A stretch of 64,000 nt of DNA from Glycine soja (GCF_004193775.1 NC_041016.1:30472644-30536643); one strand, 5' to 3'. Positions 46,256-57,507 are shown, counted from the stretch's first letter. Made by a program: numbers and translations. The notes: generated by a model from the letters alone, not told the origin.

Positions 46256-46320
<65 letters not shown>
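46256..46320. repeat. (TA)n microsatellite at a duplication edge
   Basis: About 65 bp of TA repeats. Marks the junction between the truncated CACTA and duplicated segment copy 1; copy 2 has a shorter TA tract at 59,480-59,508. Confidence 0.95.
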
Positions 46321-46321
<1 letters not shown>

Positions 46322-46432
46322 TTTTAAGATTAAGAAAGTGAATTAGCTAAATTAAAATCTTTAACTAGTAAATAAAAAAATCAAACAAACAAGAAAAACA
46401 AAAAAGTTCAACAAAAAATATCAAATTATCAA

Positions 46433-46519
46433 CGAAAAGAGAGGGATTCGAACCCTCGGTACAAAAATTTGTACAACGGATTAGCAATCCGATGCTTTAG
46501 TCCACTCAACCATCTCTCC
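46433..46519 (-). tRNA. trnS-GCU: tRNA-Ser (GCU), plastid-type, nuclear copy
   Basis: 87 nt on minus with acceptor stem, long variable arm, T loop TTCGAAT and anticodon GCT within GGATTGCTAATCC. The sequence closely follows plastid trnS-GCU, including its variable arm GTACAAATTTTTGTAC. A few acceptor pairs are G-T. It lies in AT-rich nuclear transposon context without psbI or psbK, so it is a transferred plastid fragment (NUPT). Whether it is transcribed in the nucleus is unknown. Confidence 0.85.
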
Positions 46520-47381
46520 CCAATTGAAAAATAGAATTAATTTGTTTATGCTATATCACATAAACAAGAAGAGCAAAAAATGGAGCTTGAGAAAAAAGAC
46601 TTCTTTTTATCTTATTTTTTTTATCTTATCTCTTTTTTTTCTATTTGATTTCGATTCATTATTATATTCTATATTCTTCTATTTTTTAGTTTCCTAAAAA
46701 ATATTTTACTTCATAAAATATTATTTATTTAATACACTTATCATAGAATAAAATTTAATAATGTTATTAAATGTTCCTTAATAACTCATTTCTAATAATT
46801 TTACATTTTTCTAAGATACCGAAAAGATTTAAATAAAAAAATACAAAATTAATCCCATGCACAATTTTATTTGCCTGTGCATCGTAGGGTCAAAACAGAG
46901 TTTAAATAAGTAAACATAACTATAATAAAATAAAAGTTAAATAATAATATTCATGCTATAATCGAATGAAATGGAAAGAAAAGATGGGGAAAAACATGAA
47001 TAACAAACAAAAAATTGCCTGCTTGGAAAAAAAAATGAAAAGGAACAAGAGTAAAAGGTTGACTTCAAAAAGAAAAAATCTAAAATTTTCTTTCCTTTCA
47101 GACTTTTTCCCGAATTCAAAATTTAATTTTTTTATTATTTTCTTTTTGTTACTCCAAACAAGTCTTAAATGTATTTATGGAGAGAAAATATTAAAAGAGG
47201 GAAAGTAATAAATATGATAGGAAATGTAATAGATAAAATGAAAGACACAATAAATGTGCACTTTTAATGATTCTAAAAAGAAATTGCAGTTTGTCTTTTG
47301 CTGGTATAAACAGACACGCATCATTGCATTTTTACAGAATTGCTCAACACACATAAATTGACCATTGGACCGAGAAGATAG

Positions 47382-47433
47382 GGTGCAATTGGGCAACAAG
47401 AATCAGGTGCAATTGGGCAACAAGAATCAGGGA
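47382..47433. repeat. 26-bp tandem duplication present only in copy 1
   Basis: GGTGCAATTGGGCAACAAGA plus ATCA occurs twice here but once in copy 2 (about 60,569-60,595). It lies about 80-130 bp upstream of the likely first splice donor of an FDM-like leader. Confidence 0.85.
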
Positions 47434-47439
47434 AGAGAA

Positions 47440-47520
47440 CCAACAAGATACTAGTCATATGAGAGCACACAGAGAAAGGGAAGGAAGAAGAGCTAAGGAG
47501 AATTTGAAGTACAAAGGTGA
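47440..47520 (+). promoter_or_regulatory. Leader-like exon of an FDM-like gene, orphaned copy
   Basis: GAAGAGCTAAGGAGAATTTG then AAGTACAAAG|GTGAGTTT looks like a 5' UTR exon ending at a consensus donor. The same sequence in copy 2 (60,650-60,685) lies 1.4 kb upstream of the XS-domain exon. Here no coding exon follows. The role is inferred only from that position. Confidence 0.4.
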
Positions 47521-48316
47521 GTTTTTTTAATTGTGTTTTTAATTTTCATTAGTGTTGCAACTGAGTTATCAATATTACAATTCAATTTGGGGACTTGTGG
47601 ATCTATCACTTAGTAATCCAAATCTGAAACAATAAAGGGTTATTGTGCCTAATGTTTGAAAATCATGGTGTTAAATTTGTAATATGTATAAAAACACAGA
47701 GAGGGCATATGTGTAATTATGTAATCAAGGGTAATTCTCAGTTTCAACTTTTAAAACTAAATATGACATCGATATGGGGTGGGTGTCACAGAAATGGTTT
47801 CAAGCAAATCAAAAGAGTTTTTATGTAATTTGAGTAAAATGTAGGAGATATCATTGTATACATGATGGAAATGAAGGATGTTACTGTCTGCATTCATTTT
47901 CTTTGTATGTAGACCTATCTTAAAACGAAAAATTTAGGTAAGACCTTTGATATATTTTTTTTTTTTTTTACATGTGACCCTTATAAGTTAACGTCTATCA
48001 TTGTTCATAAATATTGGTTAGTACAAAGATCAACCATACACATGGAGTATATTTTTTCTAGTTTAGTGTAACAAACAAGAGTAGCTCAGTTTTATCGTGA
48101 CGTTTGATTTTATTGTCTGCAGGCTTCCACAATAGTAATTTTAAATCTTATAGAAAAAAATATTATTTTGAAAATTGTTCTTTCAGCCAAATTTAAAAAA
48201 TGATAGTAATACACATCTTAATCTACTTTTTAAAGAATGTTCTATTTTAAATTAAAATTTATCAAAAATTGAAAAACTATTTTAAATATCACTTATTATT
48301 TAAAATAAAATTTAAT

Positions 48317-48360
48317 TAATACTCCTTCCGTCCCATACTAAGTATTATCTTAAATTTTCA
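48317..48360. mobile_element. Stowaway-like MITE end
   Basis: TACTCCTTCCGTCCCATACT is the standard plant Stowaway terminal inverted repeat after TA. No inverted partner is seen downstream, so the element is truncated. The same end is in copy 2 at about 61,481. Confidence 0.5.
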
Positions 48361-48859
48361 TTATTAAAATCAAGAAAAGTTAATTAATAAATAGATGAGA
48401 GAGAATAATAATTTTATAAAATTAACCATATTATTCATATTACATTAATTGAAAACCTAAAGTAATTCTTGTTAAGAATGTTAGTGAAAATCATTTAAAA
48501 AATGTCACCATAAAAATGAGCTACTTTTGTTTGTATACATGATGAAAATCATTAATTGAAAATCATGTAAAATGTAGGAGATATCATTGTATACATGATG
48601 GAAATGATTATTTACTAATAAAATTAAATTTCTGTGTTTGATCTTAATATTTGAAAACTTCTGTTTCATATTTTTATTATTAGAATGATTTCGTTAGCTG
48701 TTGACATGCTCAAGTCACCATATAATACGTCAAATATTAGATATGGCACTAGAGGTGTCACAACCGCCAATCAAAAGCACAAATTAACCAACTAACTAGG
48801 CATGGCTACTAGCCTACGCTCAGCATCTTGCAAAACTGGAAGGACGACTAAAAATTCTT

Positions 48860-49322
48860 GAAGAAACCCAAATTCATACAAAATTAGAAATGAACAGTAA
48901 AAAATACGATGATTACTTAATAAAAAATAATTTTAAAAATTATATAACAAAAATTGGAAGTCAAAAGTGGATATCCCAAATTGTTACAGATTATAGAAAA
49001 TATATGTTCTTCTTATGTATTTTTAATATAAAAATATATCTTGTGATCTCTCAAAGTTTATTGCGAGTTTTCTTATGGTTCAATAGGTTCTTTTACTTCT
49101 TTGTCATAACCGTTAAAAGTTTCCCGTCATTGAAGTATATATTAGTGAATGCTTTAAATGCTAATTTGGAAGCAGGTCTACTTTAGTTTCCTGCTTTTGT
49201 AGATGTCATTCTGTCTATGTCCACTTTCCCATGATTAGAAATGAACAGTTTAAAATACGATGATTACTTAATAAAAAATATTTTTAAAAATTATATAACA
49301 AAAATTGGAAGTCAAAAGTGGA
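48860..49322 (+). repeat. Direct repeat of about 88 bp around an unrecognised frame
   Basis: ATTAGAAATGAACAGTAAAA ... GGAAGTCAAAAGTGGA at 48,882-48,970 recurs at 49,234-49,322. The first copy lies in a short open frame (coil-like AKLEGRLKILEETQIHTKLE, then Lys/Asn-rich) ending at 49,186. I do not recognise the protein; it could be the start of a retroelement gag. Confidence 0.6.
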
Positions 49323-49329
49323 CAACTAA

Positions 49330-50450
49330 ATTTTTGTAATAGGATTTTTTTTTTAAATAATAACTTTAAATGCTCATCACTAAATGTAAAATTATTTAAT
49401 TCAACTGTTGAGTCACACGACACTATGAAAACGATAATATACATGAAATTTTGGATATATTATATACATTGGTAAATATATAATGTAATATTAGATATAG
49501 TATTACAATAGCATATTTTGAAATGCCTTTTTTAGGAAGATATTTTTAAATTCCTTAGTCCGTAAATTAATTAGTCAAAATTATTTTAACTATATCTGTT
49601 ACCTTTGCTTTGACATCATTTAGTTTCTGAAATTTAGGTCATTTTCTTTTGTATCTTTCAAATTTAAAATTATTTTTTAATTTAGTCTCTACTGATCTTT
49701 GATCATTTCGGTCCATCTTTACTTTGAGCCAAACAGAAAATAAAAAATTTATAATTTATGATAATTTTTTACCATCAGTATTTGATACTCTATTTTTTAT
49801 TTTATAGTATGATTTTCAGACGATTAAAAATCATCAAGTCAATAAAAAAAATAAAAAATCATTAATTACTTTTAAAATTTCTATTTTTTTATTGACTTGT
49901 AGTAGTTTTAAAGAGTCAAAATTGTATTTTAAAATTTAAGATAGAAAATTAATTTTTTATCATGAAAAGTCACAACAAATTGTGAATAATACTTATTTTT
50001 TGTTTTGCTCATATTGTGTAGAGGGACTAAAAAGAATATTATGCGAATTCCAAAGACTAAAAATATTTCAAATTTGGTTGATTGAAAAAAGATATCCAAT
50101 TTTAAATTTAAAGGACTAAAATATATTTAAAACAATTTTATTTTGAAATATTTTGTTGAGTTAAAAGTTCTTTTAAGTCTTAACATGTGGGTTAATTTTA
50201 TATAACTATGAATAAATCCAAAACTATTTAATATCTTATTTCTATATATTAAAACAAGTATATTACATACCTTTAAAAACAAGAAGTTAATAATCATTTA
50301 ATTTTTTATGTTTAACTTTCCAAAACTTGAAGGCACAAATAAAAATACTGGATAGTAATATTCTGGTCTAACATACACTTGCTAAGTCAGCCTTTTAAGT
50401 TTTGTTGTACGATTTAAGGGAAGGGGCAGTCCAATATATATATAATATCA
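49330..50450. other. AT-rich, no gene seen
   Basis: No supported frame or repeat structure. Confidence 0.5.
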
Positions 50451-50483
50451 AACAGAAAAATTAGAGAAGAGAGGGTAAAAAGT

Positions 50484-50640
50484 AGTATATAAAGACTCTT
50501 AGAGAGAGAGAGAGAGAATGGAAGAGTAGAGAAACGTGCTATAAGGAAGGACTAGGACATCATTTGAAGAACAAAGGCGAGTTCTTTAATCCTCGTATTT
50601 CAATTTCTTCGCTGTTAGCTTCAACGTATATTGCAAGTTT
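50484..50640 (+). promoter_or_regulatory. Third FDM-like promoter and leader segment
   Basis: A TATA box (AGTATATAAAGAC) at about 50,487, a GA repeat, and CATTTGAAGAACAAAGGCGAGTTC that resembles CATTTGAAGTACAAAGGTGAGTTC in the duplicated segments. The donor GT has become GC in this copy. Pararetroviral sequence follows instead of FDM coding exons. Confidence 0.4.
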
Positions 50641-50744
50641 GAAGGACTAGAAAGTACTCTATTTCTAGTTTCTTTTTTGTTTCCCTGTATGCATTATTGT
50701 TTCGCTGCTTCAACTAGGAAACCCTTCTTCAAGTTGTTATTCTG

Positions 50745-52560
50745 TAATCAAACAAGAAATTCATCAAATCATCCTTTCTCATTTTGAAGAACACAGTGAT
50801 TTGGATAATGAGATCAAAGAAGAAAAAGATGAAGTTCAAGATAATGAAATGTTCATGAGATTAATCAACAAGATTAAAATCCAAAAGTTTTATATTAATA
50901 TTAGAATCATTATAAATGATTTTCTTTTAGATACAATGACTCTATTTGACACATGAGCTAATTCAAACTGTTTTTTAGAAGGACTAATTCCTACAAAATT
51001 ATTTTAGAAAACCTCGGAGAAATTAAGTGCAGTAAGTGGCTCAAAACTAAAGATTATTTATAATCTATCCAGTGCAACCATAGAAGACCAAGGTCTTAGG
51101 ATTGAAACAAATTTTCTTGTGGTACAAAACCTTAAGAATGAAGTAATCCTAGGAACACCATTCATCAGATCATTGTTCCCCCTCCACATATCCAAGGAAG
51201 GAATAACCACGTGGCACTTGGGAAGAAAAATCACCTTTGATTTCTCTACTAAACCAATTGGAAGAAACATAAACTTCATAGAAAAGAAGATTCGCCAAAT
51301 CAACTTTTTAAAAGATGAAGTTTCTTTTAGTAATATTCAAATCCAACTAGAAAAACCCCAATTGAGGGAAAACATCCAATCTCTGCTACAACACATCCAA
51401 TCAACAATTTGTTCCGATCTGCCACACATATTCTAGAATCGCAAAAAGCATATAATTGATCTCCCTTATGAAAAAGATTTCTATGAAAAATAAATTCCCA
51501 CAAAAGCCAGAACAATCGAAATGAATGAAGAACTCCTTCAATATTTCCAAAAAGAAATTAAGGATCTCCATGATAAGGGATTAATAAGGAAGAGCAAAAG
51601 CCCTTGGGCTTGTGTTGCTTTCTATGTCAACAAGCAAGCACAACTTGAACGAGGAACACCTCGTCTAGTCATAAATTACAAACCAAGCCTTACAATGGAT
51701 TAGGTATCCTATTCCAAACAAGAAGGATTTACTCAATAGGCTAAACTCTTCAAAAATATTCTCAAAATTTGACATGAAGTTAGGATATTGGCAGATCCAG
51801 ATAAAGGAAACTGATAGGTACAAGGCTACCTTCACAATTCCCTTTGGACAATATGAATGGAATTTTATGCCATTTGGTCTAAAGAATGCCTCTTCAGAAT
51901 TCAAGAAAGTTATGAATGACATTTTCAATCCATATTCAAAATTTTCCATTGTCTATATTGATGATGTCTTAATTTTTTCTCAAACCATTGAACAACATTT
52001 TAAACATCTGTGTACCTTCATTAATATTGTCAAACATAATGGTCTTGCAGTTTCCCAAACCAAAATTAATCTTTTTCAGACAAACATCTGATTCCTTGGT
52101 CGCAATATTCACCAGGGAGCAATTATACCAATTGACAAGTCAATCGAGTTCGCCAACAAATTCTCAAACCAAATCTTAGACAAAACCCAGTTGCAAAGAT
52201 TTCTAGGTTGTCTAAATTATGTTGGTGAATTTGTACCTATTTAAACAATATTGTCAAACCATTACATGATAGGTTAAGAAAAAATCCTCCTCCTTGGTCT
52301 GATATTCACACCCAGGTTGTCAAAGAAATCAAGTTCAAAGTTCAATCTATAAAATGTTTGTATCTTCCAATTCTGCAGGCATTCAAAATTTTCAAAATAG
52401 ATGCATCTGACAAAGGTTATGGTGGTATCCTCAAACATAGAGTCAATACCCGAGAAAATATCATTGCATATACTTCAAAGCATTGAAATTCTGCACAACA
52501 AAAATATTCAACTGTTAAAAAGAAGTTTTAGCGATTGTTTTGTGCATTTCCAAATTTTAA
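50745..52560 (+). pseudogene. Pararetroviral protease, reverse transcriptase and RNase H remnant
   Basis: Protease remnant at 50,745-51,180, with a TGA interrupting its active-site motif near 50,955. The C-terminal protease flap region is near 51,140. The RT region runs 51,380-52,200 and keeps the YIDD box near 51,955. The sequence after the RT (around 52,180-52,230) has the conserved block that is characteristic of caulimovirid rather than gypsy RT. RNase H traces lie at 52,380-52,540. Stops include TAG near 51,434, TAA near 51,490, TAG near 51,701, TGA near 52,088 and TAA near 52,243, plus frame changes. In the living family this polyprotein copies the pregenomic RNA into DNA. Confidence 0.8.
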
Positions 52561-52733
52561 TCTAATTTGTTAAATCAAATGTTTCTTATTAGGGTTGATT
52601 GCAATCAACCAAAGAAATTTTACAAAAAGATGTTAAAAACCTTGCCTCAAAACAAACATTTGCTAAATGACAAGCAATTTTAAGTGTTTTTGATTTTGAG
52701 ATAAAGTATCTCAGGGCACTTCAAACTCTTAAC

Positions 52734-54236
52734 TTGACTATCTTACCCGTAAATTCTTATAGAAAAATTATTATGCCGCCTAAGGCATCCAGTACCTCCT
52801 TTCAGGGAGGAAGGAGTTGCAGAAAAGATTTCAAGTTGGCTCTACCAGAGCCATCCTCAAATAAAATTTCACCCTCAAAGACTAGGTCATCAACCCAATC
52901 TGGGTCATCAACCCAGAAATGTAAACAACAAGATGGGTCATTTACCCTACTCGTTGAAATCAAACCTAAGTCATCAACTCAAGAACCTTCAAAGAACCAA
53001 ACATCAAAACAAGCCAAGGCTGACTATGCCTTTCCAATCAAGACACTTTTGGCCCTTCAAGAAATTGGCCTAACAAAAATCCCAAAGAAAACATGGGCTG
53101 ACATAGCCTCTGAGTCAGATGATGAGTCTGAAATTGATCTAAAAACCTTAATCCAAAAAGCCAAAGGCACAAAAATTATCTGCAATTCTCCAAAAGAAAA
53201 ACAAATAATAAATGGCAACACCAGCCCCAAAACCCACTAACAGTTATATTTGCAAAAATAATTTTTCAAGTGTTTTGCAAATGGAGTTGGAATATTGGGA
53301 CAAGAATCCCTTTAAAGCTATAGCCAAGGCATTTCAACCTGGATTCCATTTCAAACCAACAACAATCAACAAAACAAGGACCTTTTATGAATTCATTTTA
53401 ATAGATTCAGACTCAGTTTCTATAAAACATTTCAAAGATCCAAAAGAACCCCTTTAAAACACCCACTCTACAATCCAAATTTTAAAAGTTCTGCAACCCA
53501 GACAATTTGGATCCAATTTGAATGAAATAAAAAAATTTCTATACCTTTTGATCCAAGAGGATACACCTATTGGGACTATATGGATGCCTAGACCAAAGTG
53601 TATTGACATCAAAACAACAAATATAAGCACTCATGGCTTATTTACTTCAAGATTAACACAGTTTATAATTTTTCAAATTGGTTCCTTCAGTGGTGGTACT
53701 TTTTTGGACCAATCCCGAAAATATTCCTTGAGCAGGTTCAACAAGGATTTGCACAGTTCAACAAGCATTTTAACTCTCAGGAATCACAAATTCTAGCATA
53801 TTTAAAATATTTTTCCAGTTTTACTTTGTCCTGGATATTTTCTTGGCAATACAGGTATAGCAAAACAGAAAACAACAAGCAATTTTCATCCCTTTAGCGA
53901 CATGGGTTTGTCAAGTGGTGGAATCAATTTGACACATCAAAAGCACAACCAGATAAGGTTAAAATCTGGTTTAAAGCTCATCTAGTGTTCCTGAAAGCAC
54001 CTGATCCAGAGACTTCTTTGTTTCTCAATCAGAAGTCCCAATTAGCTGCCTTCCTAGCAAGATCTAACTCCAAGGAACATCTCACGAAAAAATTAAAAGA
54101 AGTTTTGCAATTACTCCAAAGCCAAGAAGAAGGGAGTTCTTCCTCAAAGAAAGAAGACACCAATTCTTCTAATCATGATAATGATTTTTACCAAAATGAA
54201 GATGATTGTTTTGGTATTTTTTTGAATGAACATTAA
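52734..54236 (+). pseudogene. Pararetroviral second ORF remnant, unknown function
   Basis: Frame pieces at 52,734-53,240 (Ser/Thr/Lys-rich with an acidic SESDDESE patch), 53,212-53,457, 53,518-53,796 and 53,985-54,236 (ending in a Ser/Glu-rich tail) follow each other with frame changes and stops. Position after RNase H and overall character fit the second ORF of florendovirus-like genomes, whose role is not known. Assignment is by position, not by a domain. Confidence 0.5.
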
Positions 54237-54289
54237 TTTAGTTATCACCGTTACTCTAGAAATAGTTTTGGTATTTGTAACCGTTATTG

Positions 54290-54450
54290 TAGCTATAGTC
54301 AAACTAAGTTTCTATAAAAAGAGGCCTCAACTCTATTGTGAGGTACCCTTTTGAGAGAGAGATAGTCGGATAGATTGTAGAGAGAGAAGCTCTTGGAAAC
54401 ACTCTTTGTAAGCTTTTCTTTCGTTGTTATCAAATAAATTTGCAAGTTGC
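54290..54450 (+). promoter_or_regulatory. Pararetroviral promoter and poly(A) region
   Basis: TTTCTATAAAAAGAGGCCTC (TATA box at about 54,312) is followed by AGAGAGAG-rich leader and CAAATAAATTTG, a polyadenylation-type signal about 130 bp downstream. In caulimovirids the pregenomic promoter precedes such a signal. Confidence 0.5.
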
Positions 54451-54779
54451 TTCTTTTATCTCCCTTCTCCCTCCTTACTGATTACCGCCGTTTCATTTTC
54501 TTCTCTTCTTCCTCCATAACTGATTCTGTGCGGACTACCGCCGTTTCAATTTTATTTTATGTTTAGTTATCATTTTTAAGCTTTAAGTTTTAATCTTCTT
54601 ATTGTTTATTTTACCGGCATCTTAATACATTCAAACTATTTTAATTTGTTTCCTACTTCTTTACTATCTGTTTGATCCGTTCCGCTGATCTCTGGTATAT
54701 ATATATATACATAATGTAAAACTTATATTTTCTTGCGTAATGGTAGTTTGCCTTAAACTTTTTTGGTAATCTTTCATAA

Positions 54780-55026
54780 TTTTAATCGAGTTGTCCAATT
54801 TAGAGGTCGAAGATAAGGATGCTTTCAAGGTGTCTTAACCTACCATTGAGTCACTTAGGATTGTATTGAGGGCAACGTCGTATGAGGCTAATGTAAAGGA
54901 GGCGACGTCGTATGAGGCAATGCTTTAGGCATACGAGTTGCAGGAGGAGGTCCTAGAGGAAGTTTGGGAGTTGATAGAGGAGGACACGAAGGAGACCCCA
55001 ACGATAATCTTACCACGAACTTAGGC
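54780..55026 (+). other. Acidic coding remnant with a repeated 15-mer
   Basis: GACGTCGTATGAGGC (first copy AACGTCGTATGAGGC) occurs at about 54,873 and 54,902. The plus strand reads Glu-rich sequence (AYELQEEVLEEVWELIEEDT) broken by stops. I do not recognise it; the small CACTA element is inserted at its end. Confidence 0.35.
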
Positions 55027-55029
55027 TAA

Positions 55030-57507
55030 CTCTACTAGAAAATTTACTTTTAACATCTATTAAAATAACATTGATTTTCTATAAAACCAATGTAAATGAA
55101 AACACAATAGCATAATCGTAAATAATATGACCTTGTTAACATTCATTTTTCAAAAAATCAATGTTAACGTTAGTTTGTTAACATCAGTTTTTCAAAAATC
55201 GATGATTTTGTGACTTCTTTAACATCGATTTTTACAAAAACCAATATTAACCAACTCATGTTAACATCATTTTTTGAAAAAAAAAACTGACATTGTATTG
55301 TCCTATTTATAATATTTTTCGTGCTTTTGCCAATTCACTCATCTCTTTCGCGCTTCTGGCAACCTCAAACCCTTTGTCACTCTCACTCTCACTGTTGTGA
55401 CGCTGAAACCATTGTCGTCAGTCTTGCTCATGATCGTCTAGGTTTTAGTGTAACTCTCGCTATCGGTCTCACTCTCGCGGCGCTGAAACCAGTATCAGCA
55501 CTATCACTTTTGATCTCACTCTCACTGACGGTCTAGGTGTCACTCTCATTCTCGCTCTCACGGTAGGTTTTTCTCTCGAAGCTTTATGGATTGTGTGTAT
55601 CTTCCTCGTTCTACACTGTAGGAAAAAAATTGGTTTTCTTTCGTCTGTGATTGTGGTTGTGGTAATTGTTGAACCTAAGATTAGTAGTAAGTGGTCATGG
55701 CTGAACAGTGTTGTAATCACCACCAGCATTGTCTCTACCACTACCACTACCAATGGTGATTAGTAGCTGTAAATTTGTGTTTTATTTTTTTTTCTTGCTA
55801 CAGTGACAACGTATTTGGTTTAGTGAATGATGAAGATTTGGGAATTAAAGAGATTGATGATTAATGATTGTTAGTATAGATGTATTGATGTACAACCATA
55901 ACCACTAAAGAGAGAACTACGAATCCATGGGCTTTGAAGTTTTTTACTTCTAAATATCCAATCAAATTGATGGGTTTGGTAGGATATTAAGGATTAGAAA
56001 GAATAGATGGGAAAGTATTGTTTACTTTTTGCTTTTGCAACAGTAGTTAGTTAAGAAAGCTACAGAAAAGTTGCATTAGAGAAGCCTTTATTAGTTTGGA
56101 AGTTACATCGATATGAATTTTTGTATCAATTACTTTTTATTTGAGAGAATTCTCTTTATTGTTGTGTGCGTACAAACAAACTCATACTGTTATGTTAAAT
56201 CTATCATGTATTGGTACCATATTTTTTTTTTTTTGCAGATTTATTGGTATCATATTGTTATGTCAAATCTATCATATTATATTAGTTGCATGGAGTAAGC
56301 TCTTAGATAAGCATGTTGCATAGTCAGTTTGTGCATGGATTAGTTAGTGTCATGTTTATATTGTAAATGAGTTTAGAAATTATGGATGAAGATCAACAGA
56401 ACTGGAAGGAAATGGCTAACACAATGATGAAGATTAACAAAAAAAAAAACTGAGGAAATGTTCAATGTTGTTCATGTAATGTATCAATTTAGAAATTTCA
56501 AGACTATTCTCAAATAAACATGACATGATATAACACATTTGCTTATATTACTTTGTTTGTTAAATGTATCCTTATGGTGAAGTCAGTAGGTCATTTGCTA
56601 TAAGATGGAAGGCTTAACTAGAGCATACTTGGCATCTACTAGACAATAGTGACTTGCGACAATTTGGTGAGTAATTAAACACTCCTTTGTATGTCAAATT
56701 TTAAAATGATATACATATCTAATATGAATTTAATGTTAATTTCAGGATGTGTCGAGTACCATGTGCTCCTTTATGAAAGCTGTAGGATTCACCAATCTAA
56801 ACTTAGAAGGGATTACAAAGTATAGGATAGTTTATATTTGAGTTCCCAGATACAACTTCTAACTTTATTTTATTTTGAATTTATTTGTAATTAAAGTGCA
56901 TTATACTATAATATTATCAATCTGTAATTTTTTGTTTATAAGTGTTAGTGGTATATATTTTGAGGGAATTGGAACATCCTAAACACATTTGTGGAACATT
57001 TTTGTTTATAAGTACTCTTGGTGCATGACATATTTTGTTTAGAACTCTTAGTGATATATTAATTTGTGTAATTTTTTTATAAGTCTTGGTGGTAAATTTT
57101 ATAAATTTAGCTTATTTTATGATTTTTATACAACTTTCAATGATAAGCTGACATGTGAATAGTTATAGGTTACTAATTAAAAAAACAAATATGATATAAA
57201 AAAAATCTAAAAAACAACATCTGTTTTTAGAAAAATCAAAGTTTTTAGTACACAACAACATCTATTACTATAAAAACCAATATTATTGTTTACTGACAAC
57301 ATCGGTTTTTTTTAAAACCGATGTTTGTGAAAACAAAATAACATTGATTTTTTAAAAATCGATGTTGTTTTTGCGTAAAACAACATCGGTTTTTAAAGAA
57401 CCGATGTTAATGTTAATACTTTGACATCGGTAGTTTCAGTATCGATTAATAACCGATGTTAAAAGTCCTAAAGGACCGATGTAAAAAATCTATTTCTAGT
57501 AGTAGTG
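55030..57507. mobile_element. Small non-autonomous CACTA element
   Basis: Starts CTCTACTAGAAAATTTAC at 55,030 and ends TTTCTAGTAGTAGTG at 57,507, flanked by TAA (55,027-55,029 and 57,508-57,510), the 3-bp duplication typical of CACTA. The right terminus has an extra TAC compared with the left. Hairpin-type AACATCGGTTTT repeats lie at both ends (55,047-55,295 and 57,205-57,485). No transposase or recognised captured gene is inside; 55,320-55,760 is a GC-richer stretch with short frames only. Confidence 0.88.

Larger units (their letters stand above)
41657..46257. mobile_element. CACTA element carrying captured host gene fragments, right end lost
   Basis: Begins CACTACTAGAAAGCGCGC at 41,657 after TAA. 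The next 300 bp hold repeats of CTACATCGGT and ACCGATGTAGAA, the subterminal pattern of this family. The right part (46,050-46,250) has GACGGTC, TACGGTTTTG and CTACATCG remnants but no TAGTG terminus. Inside are spliced fragments of at least one and probably three host genes on the minus strand. No transposase gene is present. The last 850 bp (45,420-46,030) contain a GC-rich leader-like region of unknown origin. Confidence 0.75.
46258..48502. repeat. Segmental duplication, copy 1
   Basis: Matches 59,480-61,673 over about 2.2 kb with scattered differences, in direct orientation. Carries a plastid-derived trnS-GCU, a promoter-like region, and an exon/intron start (TTTGAAGTACAAAG|GTGAGTTT near 47,515). 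Homology ends near 48,502, past TTAGTGAAAATC. Confidence 0.92.
50740..54440 (+). mobile_element. Endogenous pararetrovirus (Caulimoviridae, florendovirus-like), decayed
   Basis: Order on plus: aspartic protease, reverse transcriptase, RNase H, then a second open region of unknown function, then a promoter/leader. There are no LTRs, no integrase and no PBS/PPT pair, which separates it from Ty3-gypsy. A protease-RT-RNase H block followed by an unknown second ORF resembles endogenous florendoviruses. Movement and coat protein parts are missing. Many stops and shifts; it is a fossil and cannot make virus. Confidence 0.75.

Noticed and set aside
46865..46895. GCCTGTGCATCGTAGGGTC as a Helitron hairpin
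   Set aside because: It looks like a decayed CCCGTGCATCGCACGGG stem, but no CTAG end follows; it is simply part of both duplicated segments.
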